From: CAYZUC01 sp964481705
GTDB taxonomy: Bacteria > Bacillota > Clostridia > Lachnospirales > Lachnospiraceae
Direction of reading: 5' to 3'
Length of the DNA: 32,773 nucleotides
NCBI GenBank assembly: GCA_964481705.1
Contig: CAYZUC010000024.1
Coordinates: 1-32,773 of the forward strand
A program made the position numbers and the translations under genes. Under the pieces are notes generated by a model. That model saw only the letters and a program-made list of their open reading frames with translations. It was not told the origin of the DNA and ran no database searches. Positions 1-8,203 of this stretch are shown piece after piece (position 1 is the first letter of the stretch; the number at the start of each line of letters is the position of its first letter).

Positions 1-372
1 CATACCACCAAGAAGAGCAATCAAAAGCAATTCCAGAAAATCCGGGAGACCTCCAATACCATCTGCCGCCCACAGAAAGAAGACTGGCATCGTAAAAATG
101 GCACCGGCCGCAAGAGACTCTCCAGCAGAACCAATGGTCTGAATCATATTCCCTTCTAAAACCGATTTTTTACGTACAATGACCTTCATAACAAACATTC
201 CAATGACTGCAGCTGGAATCGAAGCAGATATGGTCAATCCGACACGAAGTCCAAGGTATGCATTTGCTGCTCCAAAAACGACAGCTAAAAGGATTCCGAC
301 TAGTATGGAAGTAATGGAGAATTCCGGTGGGTTCTTATCTGCGCTGATATAGGGTTTGAATTGTTTTTCCAT
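1..372 (-). CDS. OPT family oligopeptide transporter, N-terminal part (cut by window edge)
   Basis: The minus strand reads from an ATG at 372 through position 1 without a stop, giving the first 124 residues. The protein opens MEKQFKPYISADKNPPEFS and then has a hydrophobic segment containing AANAYLGLRVGLTISASIPAA, which is characteristic of the OPT/YSL-like bacterial oligopeptide transporters. At least two more membrane segments follow (IPAAVIGMFVMKVIV and AGAIFTMPVFFLW). A GAAAGGA ribosome binding site lies about 8 nt upstream of the ATG. Known members are integral membrane proton-coupled carriers of peptides or metal chelates; the substrate cannot be told here. It is divergent from the MFS gene at 531. 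Family assignment is fairly confident; most of the gene lies outside the window. Confidence 0.85.
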   Translation of the reverse strand, partial: MEKQFKPYISADKNPPEFSITSILVGILLAVVFGAANAYLGLRVGLTISASIPAAVIGMFVMKVIVRKKSVLEGNMIQTIGSAGESLAAGAIFTMPVFFLWAADGIGGLPDFLELLLIALLGGM

Positions 373-442
373 CTGGGTTATCCTTTCTTTTATGAATTGA
401 AATCTATGGAAAGTATCGTCAAAATTCAGAGATAGAGTTATT

Positions 443-507
443 ATGTACGTAAGGTTAATTTTTATTCATAATTTTATTCTTGTAAGGTACTTTTGTTTCA
501 CGTACAT
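443..507. promoter_or_regulatory. Inverted repeat in divergent OPT/MFS intergenic region (candidate operator)
   Basis: ATGTACGT (443-450) and its exact reverse complement ACGTACAT (500-507) flank a 49-nt AT-rich spacer between two divergent transporter genes. A direct repeat GTAAGGT occurs at 449-455 and 482-488. The right arm ends 24 nt before the MFS start codon. This could be a paired operator controlling one or both genes, but no regulator is encoded nearby and an 8-nt repeat can arise by chance. Confidence 0.3.
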
Positions 508-530
508 ATGATATGGAAAGGGAGAATGAT

Positions 531-1763
531 ATGAAAAAGAGCATAAATCGTAAGAAAATGTCACAGGCCATGCTTTTTATTGTTTTATTTGGCATTGTGA
601 GTTTGTTTTCTGATATGACACACGAAGGAGCATCTAGTATTCGCGGAGCATATCTGGCACTTCTTGGAGCATCGGCTGGAACCATTGGGTTTATTTCTGG
701 ATTTGGAGAACTCGTTGGATACTCAATGCGTTATGTGTTTGGGAAGATTACAGATAGAACGGGGAAGTATTGGCCGATGACCATAATCGGTTATATACTG
801 GATATCCTCGCAGTTCCGCTTCTGGCCCTGGTTGGTGAGAAGGGTTGGATTGCGGCATGTTTGTTATTGATTGTTCAGAGAATGGGTAAAGCAATTAAAA
901 AGCCGGCAAAAGATACCATCATGTCATTTGCCGCTTCTCAAGAGGGAGTAGGAAAGAGCTTTGGTATTCAGGAAATGCTTGACCAGATTGGAGCCTTTCT
1001 CGGCCCCGTACTTCTATATGTTGTTATGCTGTTTCGGACAAGTGGTTCAACATTTCGGATTTACGCGTTTTGCTTTGGAATCCTTGCAATTCCGGGTGGG
1101 ATTACTTTGCTTATGTTGATTTTAACAAGGTGTAAATTTCCAAATCCGGAACACTTTGAACCGGAACCAAAGGAGTTTATACGATTTGAAATGAAGACTT
1201 CATTTAAGAAATACATAGCGGGTATTAGTCTGTTTGCCTTTGGATTTATTGACTACTCTATAGTAATCATGCACGTTTCCAGAAACTTCTCAGCTCTTGC
1301 ATCAGGTCTGAAGGAGACTTCAACTTTGCTTAATACCGGTACACTTCCGCTGTTGTACGCGGGAGCTATGCTCGTAGATGCTATAGCAGCGTTAATTTTT
1401 GGTTACATGTATGATAAAAAGGGAGTTAAGGTATTGGTCATTTCTACTCTGATTTCTGCTCCATTTTCCATTTTTATCTTTGGATTCCATACCGTACCCG
1501 CCGTACTTTTTGGAGTTGCCCTTTGGGGTGTTGGAATGGGTGCTCAGGAGTCCATTTTGAAAGCAGCAGTAACATCTATGGTTCCTAAGGCAAGTCGTGC
1601 TACCGGGTATGGTATTTTTGAATGCTCATTTGGTATTTTCTGGTTTTTAGGAAGTTGGTTATTGGGGGTACTGTATGATACGAGTATTCCTGTAATGATT
1701 AGTGTATCGGTTATAACGCAATTACTGGCAATTCCCTTCTATCTAAGCTCTTCCAATAAGTAG
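531..1763 (+). CDS. MFS transporter
   Basis: A 410-residue integral membrane protein with about twelve hydrophobic segments in two halves separated by a charged loop (residues about 205-230, PEHFEPEPKEF). The loop motif GKITDRTGKYWP after the second segment, repeated loosely as GYMYDKKGVKV in the second half, is the classical major-facilitator motif A. The motif RMGKAIKKPAKDTI lies in the first half. The ATG at 531 was chosen because AAAGGGAG sits 7 nt upstream; an in-frame ATG at 513 lacks such a site. The substrate is unknown. It is divergent from the OPT transporter and no clear terminator follows. It stops at a TAG. Confidence 0.85.
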   Translation: MKKSINRKKMSQAMLFIVLFGIVSLFSDMTHEGASSIRGAYLALLGASAGTIGFISGFGELVGYSMRYVFGKITDRTGKYWPMTIIGYILDILAVPLLALVGEKGWIAACLLLIVQRMGKAIKKPAKDTIMSFAASQEGVGKSFGIQEMLDQIGAFLGPVLLYVVMLFRTSGSTFRIYAFCFGILAIPGGITLLMLILTRCKFPNPEHFEPEPKEFIRFEMKTSFKKYIAGISLFAFGFIDYSIVIMHVSRNFSALASGLKETSTLLNTGTLPLLYAGAMLVDAIAALIFGYMYDKKGVKVLVISTLISAPFSIFIFGFHTVPAVLFGVALWGVGMGAQESILKAAVTSMVPKASRATGYGIFECSFGIFWFLGSWLLGVLYDTSIPVMISVSVITQLLAIPFYLSSSNK

Positions 1764-1832
1764 CTTGAAAAAAATGTGTGGAAAAGACAAAGTGTCTGAA
1801 TATTAAGATTGTTCTCAACCACTAATTTGATA

Positions 1833-1861
1833 TTGACAGAGTACCCTTGGAATTGTATGAT
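1833..1861 (+). promoter_or_regulatory. Sigma-A-type promoter for the chemoreceptor gene at 1944
   Basis: TTGACA at 1833-1838 is separated by 17 nt from TATGAT at 1856-1861. Transcription would start near 1868, giving a leader of about 75 nt. No flagellar sigma-28 signature was seen, so this chemoreceptor appears to be read by the housekeeping polymerase. Confidence 0.6.
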
Positions 1862-1943
1862 TATTTTACGGCACATATTTACAAAATTTAGCTTTTTATG
1901 GAAAGGAACGAGAGAAACAGGGAATATTACAAGGGGGATTAAA

Positions 1944-3722
1944 ATGATTAAGAAGACAAATGTGAGGGTAAAGCTATTATTTATGGTTGTTCCGTTGGCT
2001 GTTTTATCGATGGCGGTTGTTTTGATTATGAACAGTCTTATGTTGGAGATTTATAATAAGGAAAAAGCTGTATTGAGCGACAAGATTAATGCCGGCTCTC
2101 AGCTCATTCTCAATGCTGATCGTGATTTTCATCAGGCGTTGCTTGCTATGAATTATATAGCCGAAGGGGTGCAGCCTGGAGAAGGACAAGATTATATAGC
2201 TGATTATAAGGATAATCTTACACAGACAATAGAACGAATTGACGCAGGAGTAAAGACGTTCCAACTGGAAGAGGAGGATGCTTCACTTTCTCCCAAAACC
2301 CTTTTTTTAGCTATTCAAGAGCAAGATAAATCGCTCGAGGATACAGAGGGCTACCTTGATGAGAGCAGAACCTTGGAACAGATGAGACAAGATTTTATGT
2401 CGCAAATGGAGGAATGGAAGAAAATCTATAATCCGGAGACGAATGAGGGAGATGTCACAGAAGCGATAACTGTTTTTGAAACGGTTAGAAGTAATATTGA
2501 CGGAATGACCTTGTTTACAGAGCTTTATACTACATACTCTCTGACAAGAATGAAGACGGAGATGTATACCTTCAATAATATTCTCATAGTAGGAACTTTT
2601 TTACTGATTATTGCTATTTTTGCATTTTCTCTCTATATTTCACATTATTTTAAAACATCGATACAAAGAGCTATGGTTGGGGTAGAAACACTATCTGGTA
2701 ATGACTTAGTTACTGTTCCCAATGTGGTAGAGGGAAATGATGAGATATGTGAACTTACGAGAGCGACCAAGGGTCTGTTTGATAATTTACAGGCTGTGAT
2801 TGGAAAAATAAATGATGTAACGGGAGACTTACATTCTGCGGCCGGTGAGTTACACGATGGCGCAAAAGAGGTTTCGAGTGCGACTTCACAGATTGTAGAT
2901 GCGGTAAATCAGACTGCGGAGACTATCACAGATCAGGCAAATGATACAGAAAAAGCGGCAGTACAGATACATGGTCTGGAAGAAATCGTGGAAAAGAATA
3001 CGCAAAGTGCAGATACACTTGCAGAGGCAAGTAAATCTATTCAAACAGCTACATCAGCTGGTATGGATGTTGTAAATGAATTGGAAAAGGCAACAGAAGA
3101 AAGTAATCTTGCATTTGAAAATATTTTTGGTGTTATAGAGGCTATGAATTCCAGTGTTGGCAAGATTGGGGAGGCTAGCAGCCTGATTTCCGGTATAGCA
3201 GAACAGACGAATCTTCTTTCTTTGAATGCAAGTATTGAAGCGGCAAGAGCAGGCGAAGCAGGTAAGGGCTTTTCTGTTGTTGCAGATGAAATAAGACAGC
3301 TTGCTGATCAATCCTCATCTGCAGCGAATACAATTGACGATATGTTGGAGGAGCTTCGTAATAAATCGGAGAAGGTTGATAAGGAAAGTAATATTGTCCG
3401 GGATATTGTACAGGCACAGAGTCGTAGTGTTGGGGAAACGAAAGAACATTATGTTGCTATTGTTGATACAATCGGTAACATTGATCATGAGATTCATGAG
3501 TTAGATACCATAAGTGAGAGTATGGGTGAGAGCTGCAGGAATGTTGTTGATCTGATCTCAAATCTGTCAGCAAGTGCGGAAGAGAATGCTGCTACAACGC
3601 AGGAAACATCTGCATCTGCGGAATATATTCGTAAGAGCATTCAGGTTATTGCAGATGCAAGTGAACATGTGAACGATTTATCAATCAGCCTCAAGGAGGT
3701 ATTACAGCAATTCCGTTTCTAA
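1944..3722 (+). CDS. Methyl-accepting chemotaxis protein
   Basis: A 592-residue transmembrane chemoreceptor. A first membrane helix (about residues 11-33) is followed by an extracellular sensor region of roughly 175 residues rich in charged helices, a second membrane helix (about 212-233), a HAMP-like linker and a long cytoplasmic coiled coil. The signalling tip (about 417-455) contains the conserved SLNASIEAARAGEAGKGFSV and DEIRQLADQ, the CheA/CheW contact region. The sensor region looks like a helical-bundle type; no ligand can be named. The start at 1944 is supported by AAGGGGGA at 1931-1938; the in-frame extension back to 1809 overlaps the promoter and is rejected. A terminator follows, so the gene is probably monocistronic. 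Confidence 0.93.
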   Translation: MIKKTNVRVKLLFMVVPLAVLSMAVVLIMNSLMLEIYNKEKAVLSDKINAGSQLILNADRDFHQALLAMNYIAEGVQPGEGQDYIADYKDNLTQTIERIDAGVKTFQLEEEDASLSPKTLFLAIQEQDKSLEDTEGYLDESRTLEQMRQDFMSQMEEWKKIYNPETNEGDVTEAITVFETVRSNIDGMTLFTELYTTYSLTRMKTEMYTFNNILIVGTFLLIIAIFAFSLYISHYFKTSIQRAMVGVETLSGNDLVTVPNVVEGNDEICELTRATKGLFDNLQAVIGKINDVTGDLHSAAGELHDGAKEVSSATSQIVDAVNQTAETITDQANDTEKAAVQIHGLEEIVEKNTQSADTLAEASKSIQTATSAGMDVVNELEKATEESNLAFENIFGVIEAMNSSVGKIGEASSLISGIAEQTNLLSLNASIEAARAGEAGKGFSVVADEIRQLADQSSSAANTIDDMLEELRNKSEKVDKESNIVRDIVQAQSRSVGETKEHYVAIVDTIGNIDHEIHELDTISESMGESCRNVVDLISNLSASAEENAATTQETSASAEYIRKSIQVIADASEHVNDLSISLKEVLQQFRF

Positions 3723-3743
3723 AGTAAAATCTTTTCTATAAGC

Positions 3744-3775
3744 AGAGACTAATCTTGATTGATTAGTCTCTTTTT
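3744..3775 (+). terminator. Rho-independent terminator after the chemoreceptor gene
   Basis: Perfect 11-bp stem AGAGACTAATC (3744-3754) and GATTAGTCTCT (3761-3771) with a 6-nt loop, followed by a T run. It begins 22 nt after the chemoreceptor stop codon. Confidence 0.85.
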
Positions 3776-3832
3776 ATGAAGTAGAATGGAAGAGTAAGTT
3801 TCAAAGTGGAGTTTGAGGGAGGATTTTGTACT

Positions 3833-4429
3833 ATGAAAGAGAAGTTTCGCATTTCCATTAATTCACCGGTGATACTCGGTTTTGTATTTCTGTGTTTCTG
3901 TTCCATGCTACTAAATTATTTAACAAGGGGAATGAGCAATCGCTTATTCTTTATGACATATCATTCCTCATTAAAATCACCACTTACGTATATCCGTTTC
4001 TTTACTCATGTCATTGGACACGCAGGATGGTCTCATTTTATAGGAAATACTTCCTATCTGCTGCTCTTGGGACCGATGCTTGAGGAGAAGTATGGTTCTG
4101 TGCGGATATTAAAAATAATTGCAATTACAGCTGTAATTACAGCACTTATCAATTATATTTTCTTTTGGAATATTGCGTTATGTGGAGCAAGTGGCGTTGT
4201 TTTTGCCTTTATTCTGTTGACCTCATTTACGGGATTTAAGGAGGGAGAGATACCACTTACCTTTCTTTTGGTTGCTGTTATTTTTATTGGGCAGCAGATT
4301 TTTGAGGGTATTACCATACAGGATAATATATCAAATCTGTCTCACATCTTTGGAGGAATAGTAGGGGCGGTTGTTGGTTATAATTGGAACAAGCATGAGA
4401 AGGAAGAAGGGAAAGCAAAACAATCATAG
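3833..4429 (+). CDS. Rhomboid family intramembrane serine protease
   Basis: A 198-residue, six-helix membrane protein. The catalytic serine lies in CGASG (Ser120) and the catalytic histidine in LSHIFGG (His171), the Ser-His dyad of rhomboids. The upstream HAGWSHFIGN (63-72) matches the conserved His/Asn region of helix 2 that forms the oxyanion site. Rhomboids cut transmembrane segments of substrate proteins within the lipid bilayer; the substrate here is unknown. ATG 3833 is preferred because GAGGGAGGA lies about 10 nt upstream; the upstream in-frame GTG at 3806 would place this site inside the coding region. It stands between a terminator and a palindrome overlapping its TAG stop. Confidence 0.88.
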   Translation: MKEKFRISINSPVILGFVFLCFCSMLLNYLTRGMSNRLFFMTYHSSLKSPLTYIRFFTHVIGHAGWSHFIGNTSYLLLLGPMLEEKYGSVRILKIIAITAVITALINYIFFWNIALCGASGVVFAFILLTSFTGFKEGEIPLTFLLVAVIFIGQQIFEGITIQDNISNLSHIFGGIVGAVVGYNWNKHEKEEGKAKQS

Positions 4430-4441
4430 GCAATTGCCTAT
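4426..4441. promoter_or_regulatory. Perfect 16-bp palindrome upstream of the chromate-transporter pair
   Basis: ATAGGCAATTGCCTAT is its own reverse complement. It overlaps the rhomboid TAG stop (4427-4429) and lies about 170 nt before the first chromate-transporter gene. A possible -10 (TATAAT, 4470-4475) follows, without a convincing -35. The position fits an operator for the LysR-type regulator encoded three genes downstream, but the palindrome does not contain the usual T-N11-A core, so this is inference. Confidence 0.35.
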
Positions 4442-4611
4442 ATGAAGTATAAAACATATGTATTTTACATATAATATTCTTTCTGTTAAGGTTTGTAAGA
4501 AGACAAAACAAATCATGCGAGAAAGGGAGAATAGGTTGAAAAATGAATTTTCCTCACGGCAGCTTTGTGCTTGCGTCCAAAGTTTGCGGTGTATTAGCAA
4601 GAATGGAGATT

Positions 4612-5199
4612 ATGATGAAGAAGGATTACAGTAGGCTTGGAAAACTATTTTGGACAATGTTTGTCCTAAGTTCCTGTACGTTTGGCGGAGGATTTGTCAT
4701 TGTATCTCTGATGAAAAAAAAGTTTGTTGAGGAGCTGGGGTGGCTGGATGAAGATGAGATGCTGGATGTAACTGCAATTACGCAATCATCACCGGGACCG
4801 CTTCCGGTAAATGCATCGGTTATCATTGGATATCGTACGGCTGGAGTCGTCGGTTCGCTGACTGCGGTATGTGGTACCATTCTTCCCCCAATGATTATCC
4901 TTTCTATTATTTCGTTATTCTATGAACAATTTCGAACAAATAGATTTATTGCCACAGCATTACAGGTTATGCGTGCGGGGGTCGCTGCAGTCATTATTGA
5001 TGTTGTGATTAATCTTGCAGGCAATGTAATAAAAACAAAGAGAGTCCTATATTGTGTAATGATGGTGATTGCGTTTACTGCAACCTATTTATTCAAAGTT
5101 AGCGCGATGCTGATCATTCTTACCTGTCTTGGAATTGGATTAATTGATTTGATTGTTTATATGAAAAAGAGAAAGGTGAGATGGTTTAAATGCTGTTAA
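4612..5199 (+). CDS. Chromate transporter, half-size subunit 1
   Basis: A 195-residue membrane protein with a single CHR domain. Family marks are FGGGF near the first helix, the LGWLDEDEMLD loop, and QSSPGPLPVNASVIIGYR, the conserved PGP region of chromate (ChrA-like) transporters. Short CHR proteins occur in tandem pairs that work together, as here with the next gene, which overlaps by 10 nt. The start is uncertain: ATG 4612 has GGAG about 6 nt upstream and gives the usual domain length; ATG 4543 would add 23 residues with no family resemblance but has a GGGAG further upstream. Family members export chromate or carry sulfate-like anions; the true substrate in this organism is unknown. Confidence 0.87.
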   Translation: MMKKDYSRLGKLFWTMFVLSSCTFGGGFVIVSLMKKKFVEELGWLDEDEMLDVTAITQSSPGPLPVNASVIIGYRTAGVVGSLTAVCGTILPPMIILSIISLFYEQFRTNRFIATALQVMRAGVAAVIIDVVINLAGNVIKTKRVLYCVMMVIAFTATYLFKVSAMLIILTCLGIGLIDLIVYMKKRKVRWFKCC

Positions 5200-5765
5200 T
5201 AAGATTGTTTCTTTCTTTTATTCAGGTTGGTCTGTTTAGTGTTGGTGGAGGATATGCAGCAATACCTCTAATTCAGGAACAGATTGTCAATATTCATCAT
5301 CTGATGACGCTGGAGGAGTTTTCGGATTTGATTACCGTTGCTGAAATGACACCGGGACCGATTTCGATTAATTCAGCAACCTTTGTGGGAATGCGATTAG
5401 GTGGGATTCCAGGAGTTCTGTTGTGTTCCATTGGATGTATTATCCCATCATTTATTATTTGTCTTGTTTTGGCTCATTTCTATTACAAGTATCGTACAGT
5501 GAAGGGAGTTCAGGTCGTTCTGGGGGCTATGAGACCGGCTACGGTAGCGTTGATTGCGTCGGCAGGAGCTTCGATACTCATGCTTGGGTTATTTCAGGCG
5601 GAACTTCGCGACCTTACTATCGGTAGTTTTCGCTTTGTAGAGTTTACTATTTTTCTTGCTTCTTTGTATCTGCTGAGAAGATTTAAATGGAATGCGATTT
5701 CCGTTATTCTGGGAAGTGGAGTCATAGGTACGTTGATTTATATGGCATTGGGTATGACAGGATAA
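5190..5765 (+). CDS. Chromate transporter, half-size subunit 2
   Basis: A 191-residue membrane protein, the second half of the CHR pair. It carries SVGGGYAAIPLIQEQIV and AEMTPGPISINSATFVGMRLGG, matching the GGGY/PGP signatures of the family. Its ATG overlaps the end of the previous gene by 10 nt, and AAAGGTGAG inside that gene serves as ribosome binding site, so the two are translationally coupled. The pair probably assembles as a heterodimer with antiparallel halves, as inferred for other split CHR transporters. A LysR-type regulator follows 44 nt downstream on the same strand. Confidence 0.88.
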   Translation: MLLIRLFLSFIQVGLFSVGGGYAAIPLIQEQIVNIHHLMTLEEFSDLITVAEMTPGPISINSATFVGMRLGGIPGVLLCSIGCIIPSFIICLVLAHFYYKYRTVKGVQVVLGAMRPATVALIASAGASILMLGLFQAELRDLTIGSFRFVEFTIFLASLYLLRRFKWNAISVILGSGVIGTLIYMALGMTG

Positions 5766-5809
5766 TCCTATATTGATTACGCGAAAAAACACGCAGAAAT
5801 GGAGTTGGA

Positions 5810-6688
5810 ATGACAATACGTCACTTGAAGATATTTACTACGGTAGCGGAAACAGGTGGAATGAGTGCTGCATCAAAAAAGCTTCATATTTCGCAGCCAT
5901 CAGTAAGTCAGGCTATATCGGAAATGGAGAGATATTATGATATTCGTTTATTTGAGCGGTTGTCACAAAGAATTTATCTTACGAAAGAAGGAGAGCTTAT
6001 GCTCTCTTTTTCCCGTCATATTCTGGAATCGTTTGAACAAATGGAAAACGAAATACGAAACAGTGCAGAAGAGACAAGTCTTCGTATCGGATGTAGTGTA
6101 TCCGTTGGAACCTGTATGATTAATGATATCCTAGAGGAAGCTGACAGACAAATGCCAAGATGTGAAATGCAGGTTCTTGTCTCAAATTCTGCAGCTATAG
6201 AAAAGGCGGTTCTTGAGAACAAAGTAGATTTGGGGATTGTAGAAGGAATGATAAAAAGTAAGGAGCTGAATACAATCCCAATCTGTGAGGACGAATTGGT
6301 TATTGTATGTGGGAAGAGTGATAGTCTTTCAAATAAGAAAAGAATTACCCTGGAGATGTTGGAAGGACATACTTATATTAGTAGAGAAAGTGGCAGTACA
6401 GAACGTAACCAGATTGAGCACATGTTTGAAGAACAGGGAATACACCTGAATAAAACATTTTGCAGTACGAATACGGAGGCAATTAAAAACGCGGTAATTC
6501 ATGGAAGAGGTATCGGAGTATTCTCAAAACGTGTTGTTCAAAAGGAATGTGAAGCTGGAGATATGATAATCCTTCCAATTGAAAATGAAAGAGTTGTGCG
6601 AAAAATCAATCTAGTAATTCACAAAAACAAGTATTACTCCAAAGTTTTCGAAAAATTAATCAATATTATTCAAAATGATTGCACATGA
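5810..6688 (+). CDS. LysR-type transcriptional regulator
   Basis: A 292-residue protein. Residues 1-60 form the winged helix-turn-helix typical of LysR regulators (LKIFTTVAETGGMSAASKKL, then ISQPSVSQAISEME). The remainder is a periplasmic-binding-like effector domain (about 88-290), including VDLGIVEGMI and HGRGIGVFSKRVV. These proteins bind DNA as tetramers and respond to a small molecule. It lies directly after the CHR pair, so it most likely senses the transported anion or a related metabolite and controls that operon; this is inference from position. GGAGTTGGA precedes the ATG. Confidence 0.93.
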   Translation: MTIRHLKIFTTVAETGGMSAASKKLHISQPSVSQAISEMERYYDIRLFERLSQRIYLTKEGELMLSFSRHILESFEQMENEIRNSAEETSLRIGCSVSVGTCMINDILEEADRQMPRCEMQVLVSNSAAIEKAVLENKVDLGIVEGMIKSKELNTIPICEDELVIVCGKSDSLSNKKRITLEMLEGHTYISRESGSTERNQIEHMFEEQGIHLNKTFCSTNTEAIKNAVIHGRGIGVFSKRVVQKECEAGDMIILPIENERVVRKINLVIHKNKYYSKVFEKLINIIQNDCT

Positions 6689-6775
6689 GAAAAGAAATTG
6701 TTAAACTAAATAGATAACATTGTCAATATGGTTCATTTGTTGTTCGTTCCTACTGATGGAATTGGGAGGATACAT

Positions 6776-8197
6776 ATGGGTGAGGGTAGAAAGGATGAAT
6801 TTAAAGAGAATTCCTTCGAAAATATATTAGACTCGTTATCTTGCGGAGTTTTGGTGTGCTTATTTGATGGTGAATCAATTGAGTATGAGTATTGTAATGC
6901 TCGTTATTGGGAAATACTTGGTAAGACACCAAGTGATTATGTGGGTACTTCCATGCTGGAACGAGTTAAGGATGAGGATGTTTTCGTTTTTTTAGAGGAA
7001 ATTAGATCAGCTATATGGGACAGGAGAGATGTTTCCTGTAATATTCAAATGCTATGTTCTGGTGCCGGCTATCGTGCCATCCATTTGGAAGGCAATGTAA
7101 CAAACTGTGAAAATGGGAAGCATCGTCTGCGATTTACTTGTACAAAAGCTGAACAGAAAGTCATGTCCTTCCAGGAGATGCTGCCAATTGCTTTGTATAA
7201 TATGATGTCCGTTTCATCAGAAGCTGCCTTTTCTTTTTTTAAGGATAAGAATATGCGATATGTCAGTTGCTCAAAATACGGAATTGAAAAATTTGGATTT
7301 AAGAGTCCAATGGATATCGTAGGAAAGAGCGATTATGACTTGTTTCCAAAGGAAATCGCAGAGACGTTTGAACAGGCTGGACGTCATGTGATGGAAACGG
7401 GAGAGAGTGTTGTAAATGAAGAGATGAGCCTTCCATCTGCAGATAGCAGCATTCATATATTTGAAAACTCTATTTATCCTTTAAGAGATTTTGAAGATAA
7501 TATTATTGGTATATATGGAGCAGGACGTGATGTTACAGAACAAACAAGCCGCGAATTCCAGATACAGCTTTTAACACAAGGAATACCGGGAGGATTAACT
7601 TCTTATTATGTAGAAAATGGGAAAATGGTAAAGGTATTCCTAAATGATGGATTTTATAAATTGTTTGGCTTTTCTGCTGATGAGTTTGAAAGATTTTCCG
7701 AGGAAGAACAACTGAAATTTATATATGAGGATGATCTGCCCGTTTTTTCTGCTCTTTCGAGAAGAATTGTAACAGAGCTTGATACCGAGAAAATTGAGGA
7801 TGTTGAGCTTCGAATTGTGAATAAGCAAGGTGATATTCGATGGATCAATATCAAGAGTCAGCTGACCAGAATTAATGATAGACAGTTTTTATTGAATTCC
7901 GTTCTTTTGGATATTACATCACAAAAGGATATGGAAGAGAATCTAAAAATTATGGAAGAAGAATATCGTCTGGCTGCGCAACACAGTGGCCGTACCATAG
8001 GAAGGTATAGTATTGATACTCAGACACTTACCATTATATCGGATCCGGAAAATTCTATCGGTCTGCCTTTTGAAATTGAAAGTGTTCCGTATGGACAGGT
8101 TCGCAAAGGAATGGTATCATCAAATATGTTGGATCGATATGTGGATTTTTTTGAAGGAATCATACATGGAGAGATGGATCAGACGGTTACCTTTTAG
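6776..8197 (+). CDS. PAS-repeat diguanylate cyclase, N-terminal part ending at an in-frame amber codon
   Basis: A 473-residue soluble sensor fragment with three PAS domains and the beginning of a fourth: about residues 12-125, 135-256 (ending GIYGAGRDVTEQ), 265-385 (ending LNSVLLDITSQ) and 400 onward. The fourth PAS stops abruptly at TAG (8195-8197), just before its C-terminal half, which continues in the same frame at 8198. The natural gene product is therefore almost certainly the joined 6776-9241 reading (about 821 residues). GGGAGGA at 6764-6770 supports ATG 6776 over ATG 6728. PAS domains usually bind small ligands, haem, flavin or gases; none can be named here. Without readthrough this part would have no output domain. 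Confidence 0.8.
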   Translation: MGEGRKDEFKENSFENILDSLSCGVLVCLFDGESIEYEYCNARYWEILGKTPSDYVGTSMLERVKDEDVFVFLEEIRSAIWDRRDVSCNIQMLCSGAGYRAIHLEGNVTNCENGKHRLRFTCTKAEQKVMSFQEMLPIALYNMMSVSSEAAFSFFKDKNMRYVSCSKYGIEKFGFKSPMDIVGKSDYDLFPKEIAETFEQAGRHVMETGESVVNEEMSLPSADSSIHIFENSIYPLRDFEDNIIGIYGAGRDVTEQTSREFQIQLLTQGIPGGLTSYYVENGKMVKVFLNDGFYKLFGFSADEFERFSEEEQLKFIYEDDLPVFSALSRRIVTELDTEKIEDVELRIVNKQGDIRWINIKSQLTRINDRQFLLNSVLLDITSQKDMEENLKIMEEEYRLAAQHSGRTIGRYSIDTQTLTIISDPENSIGLPFEIESVPYGQVRKGMVSSNMLDRYVDFFEGIIHGEMDQTVTF

Positions 8198-8203
8198 CGG
8201 AAA

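Noticed and set aside
1764..1832. Terminator after the first MFS gene
   Set aside because: Only a short GACA/TGTC pairing without a T run was visible.
8195..8197. Amber codon read as pyrrolysine
   Set aside because: TAG ends at least six intact genes in the window (for example at 1763, 4429, 17559, 23730, 25260 and 31847), and no pyl genes are present; simple nonsense change or sequence error is more likely.
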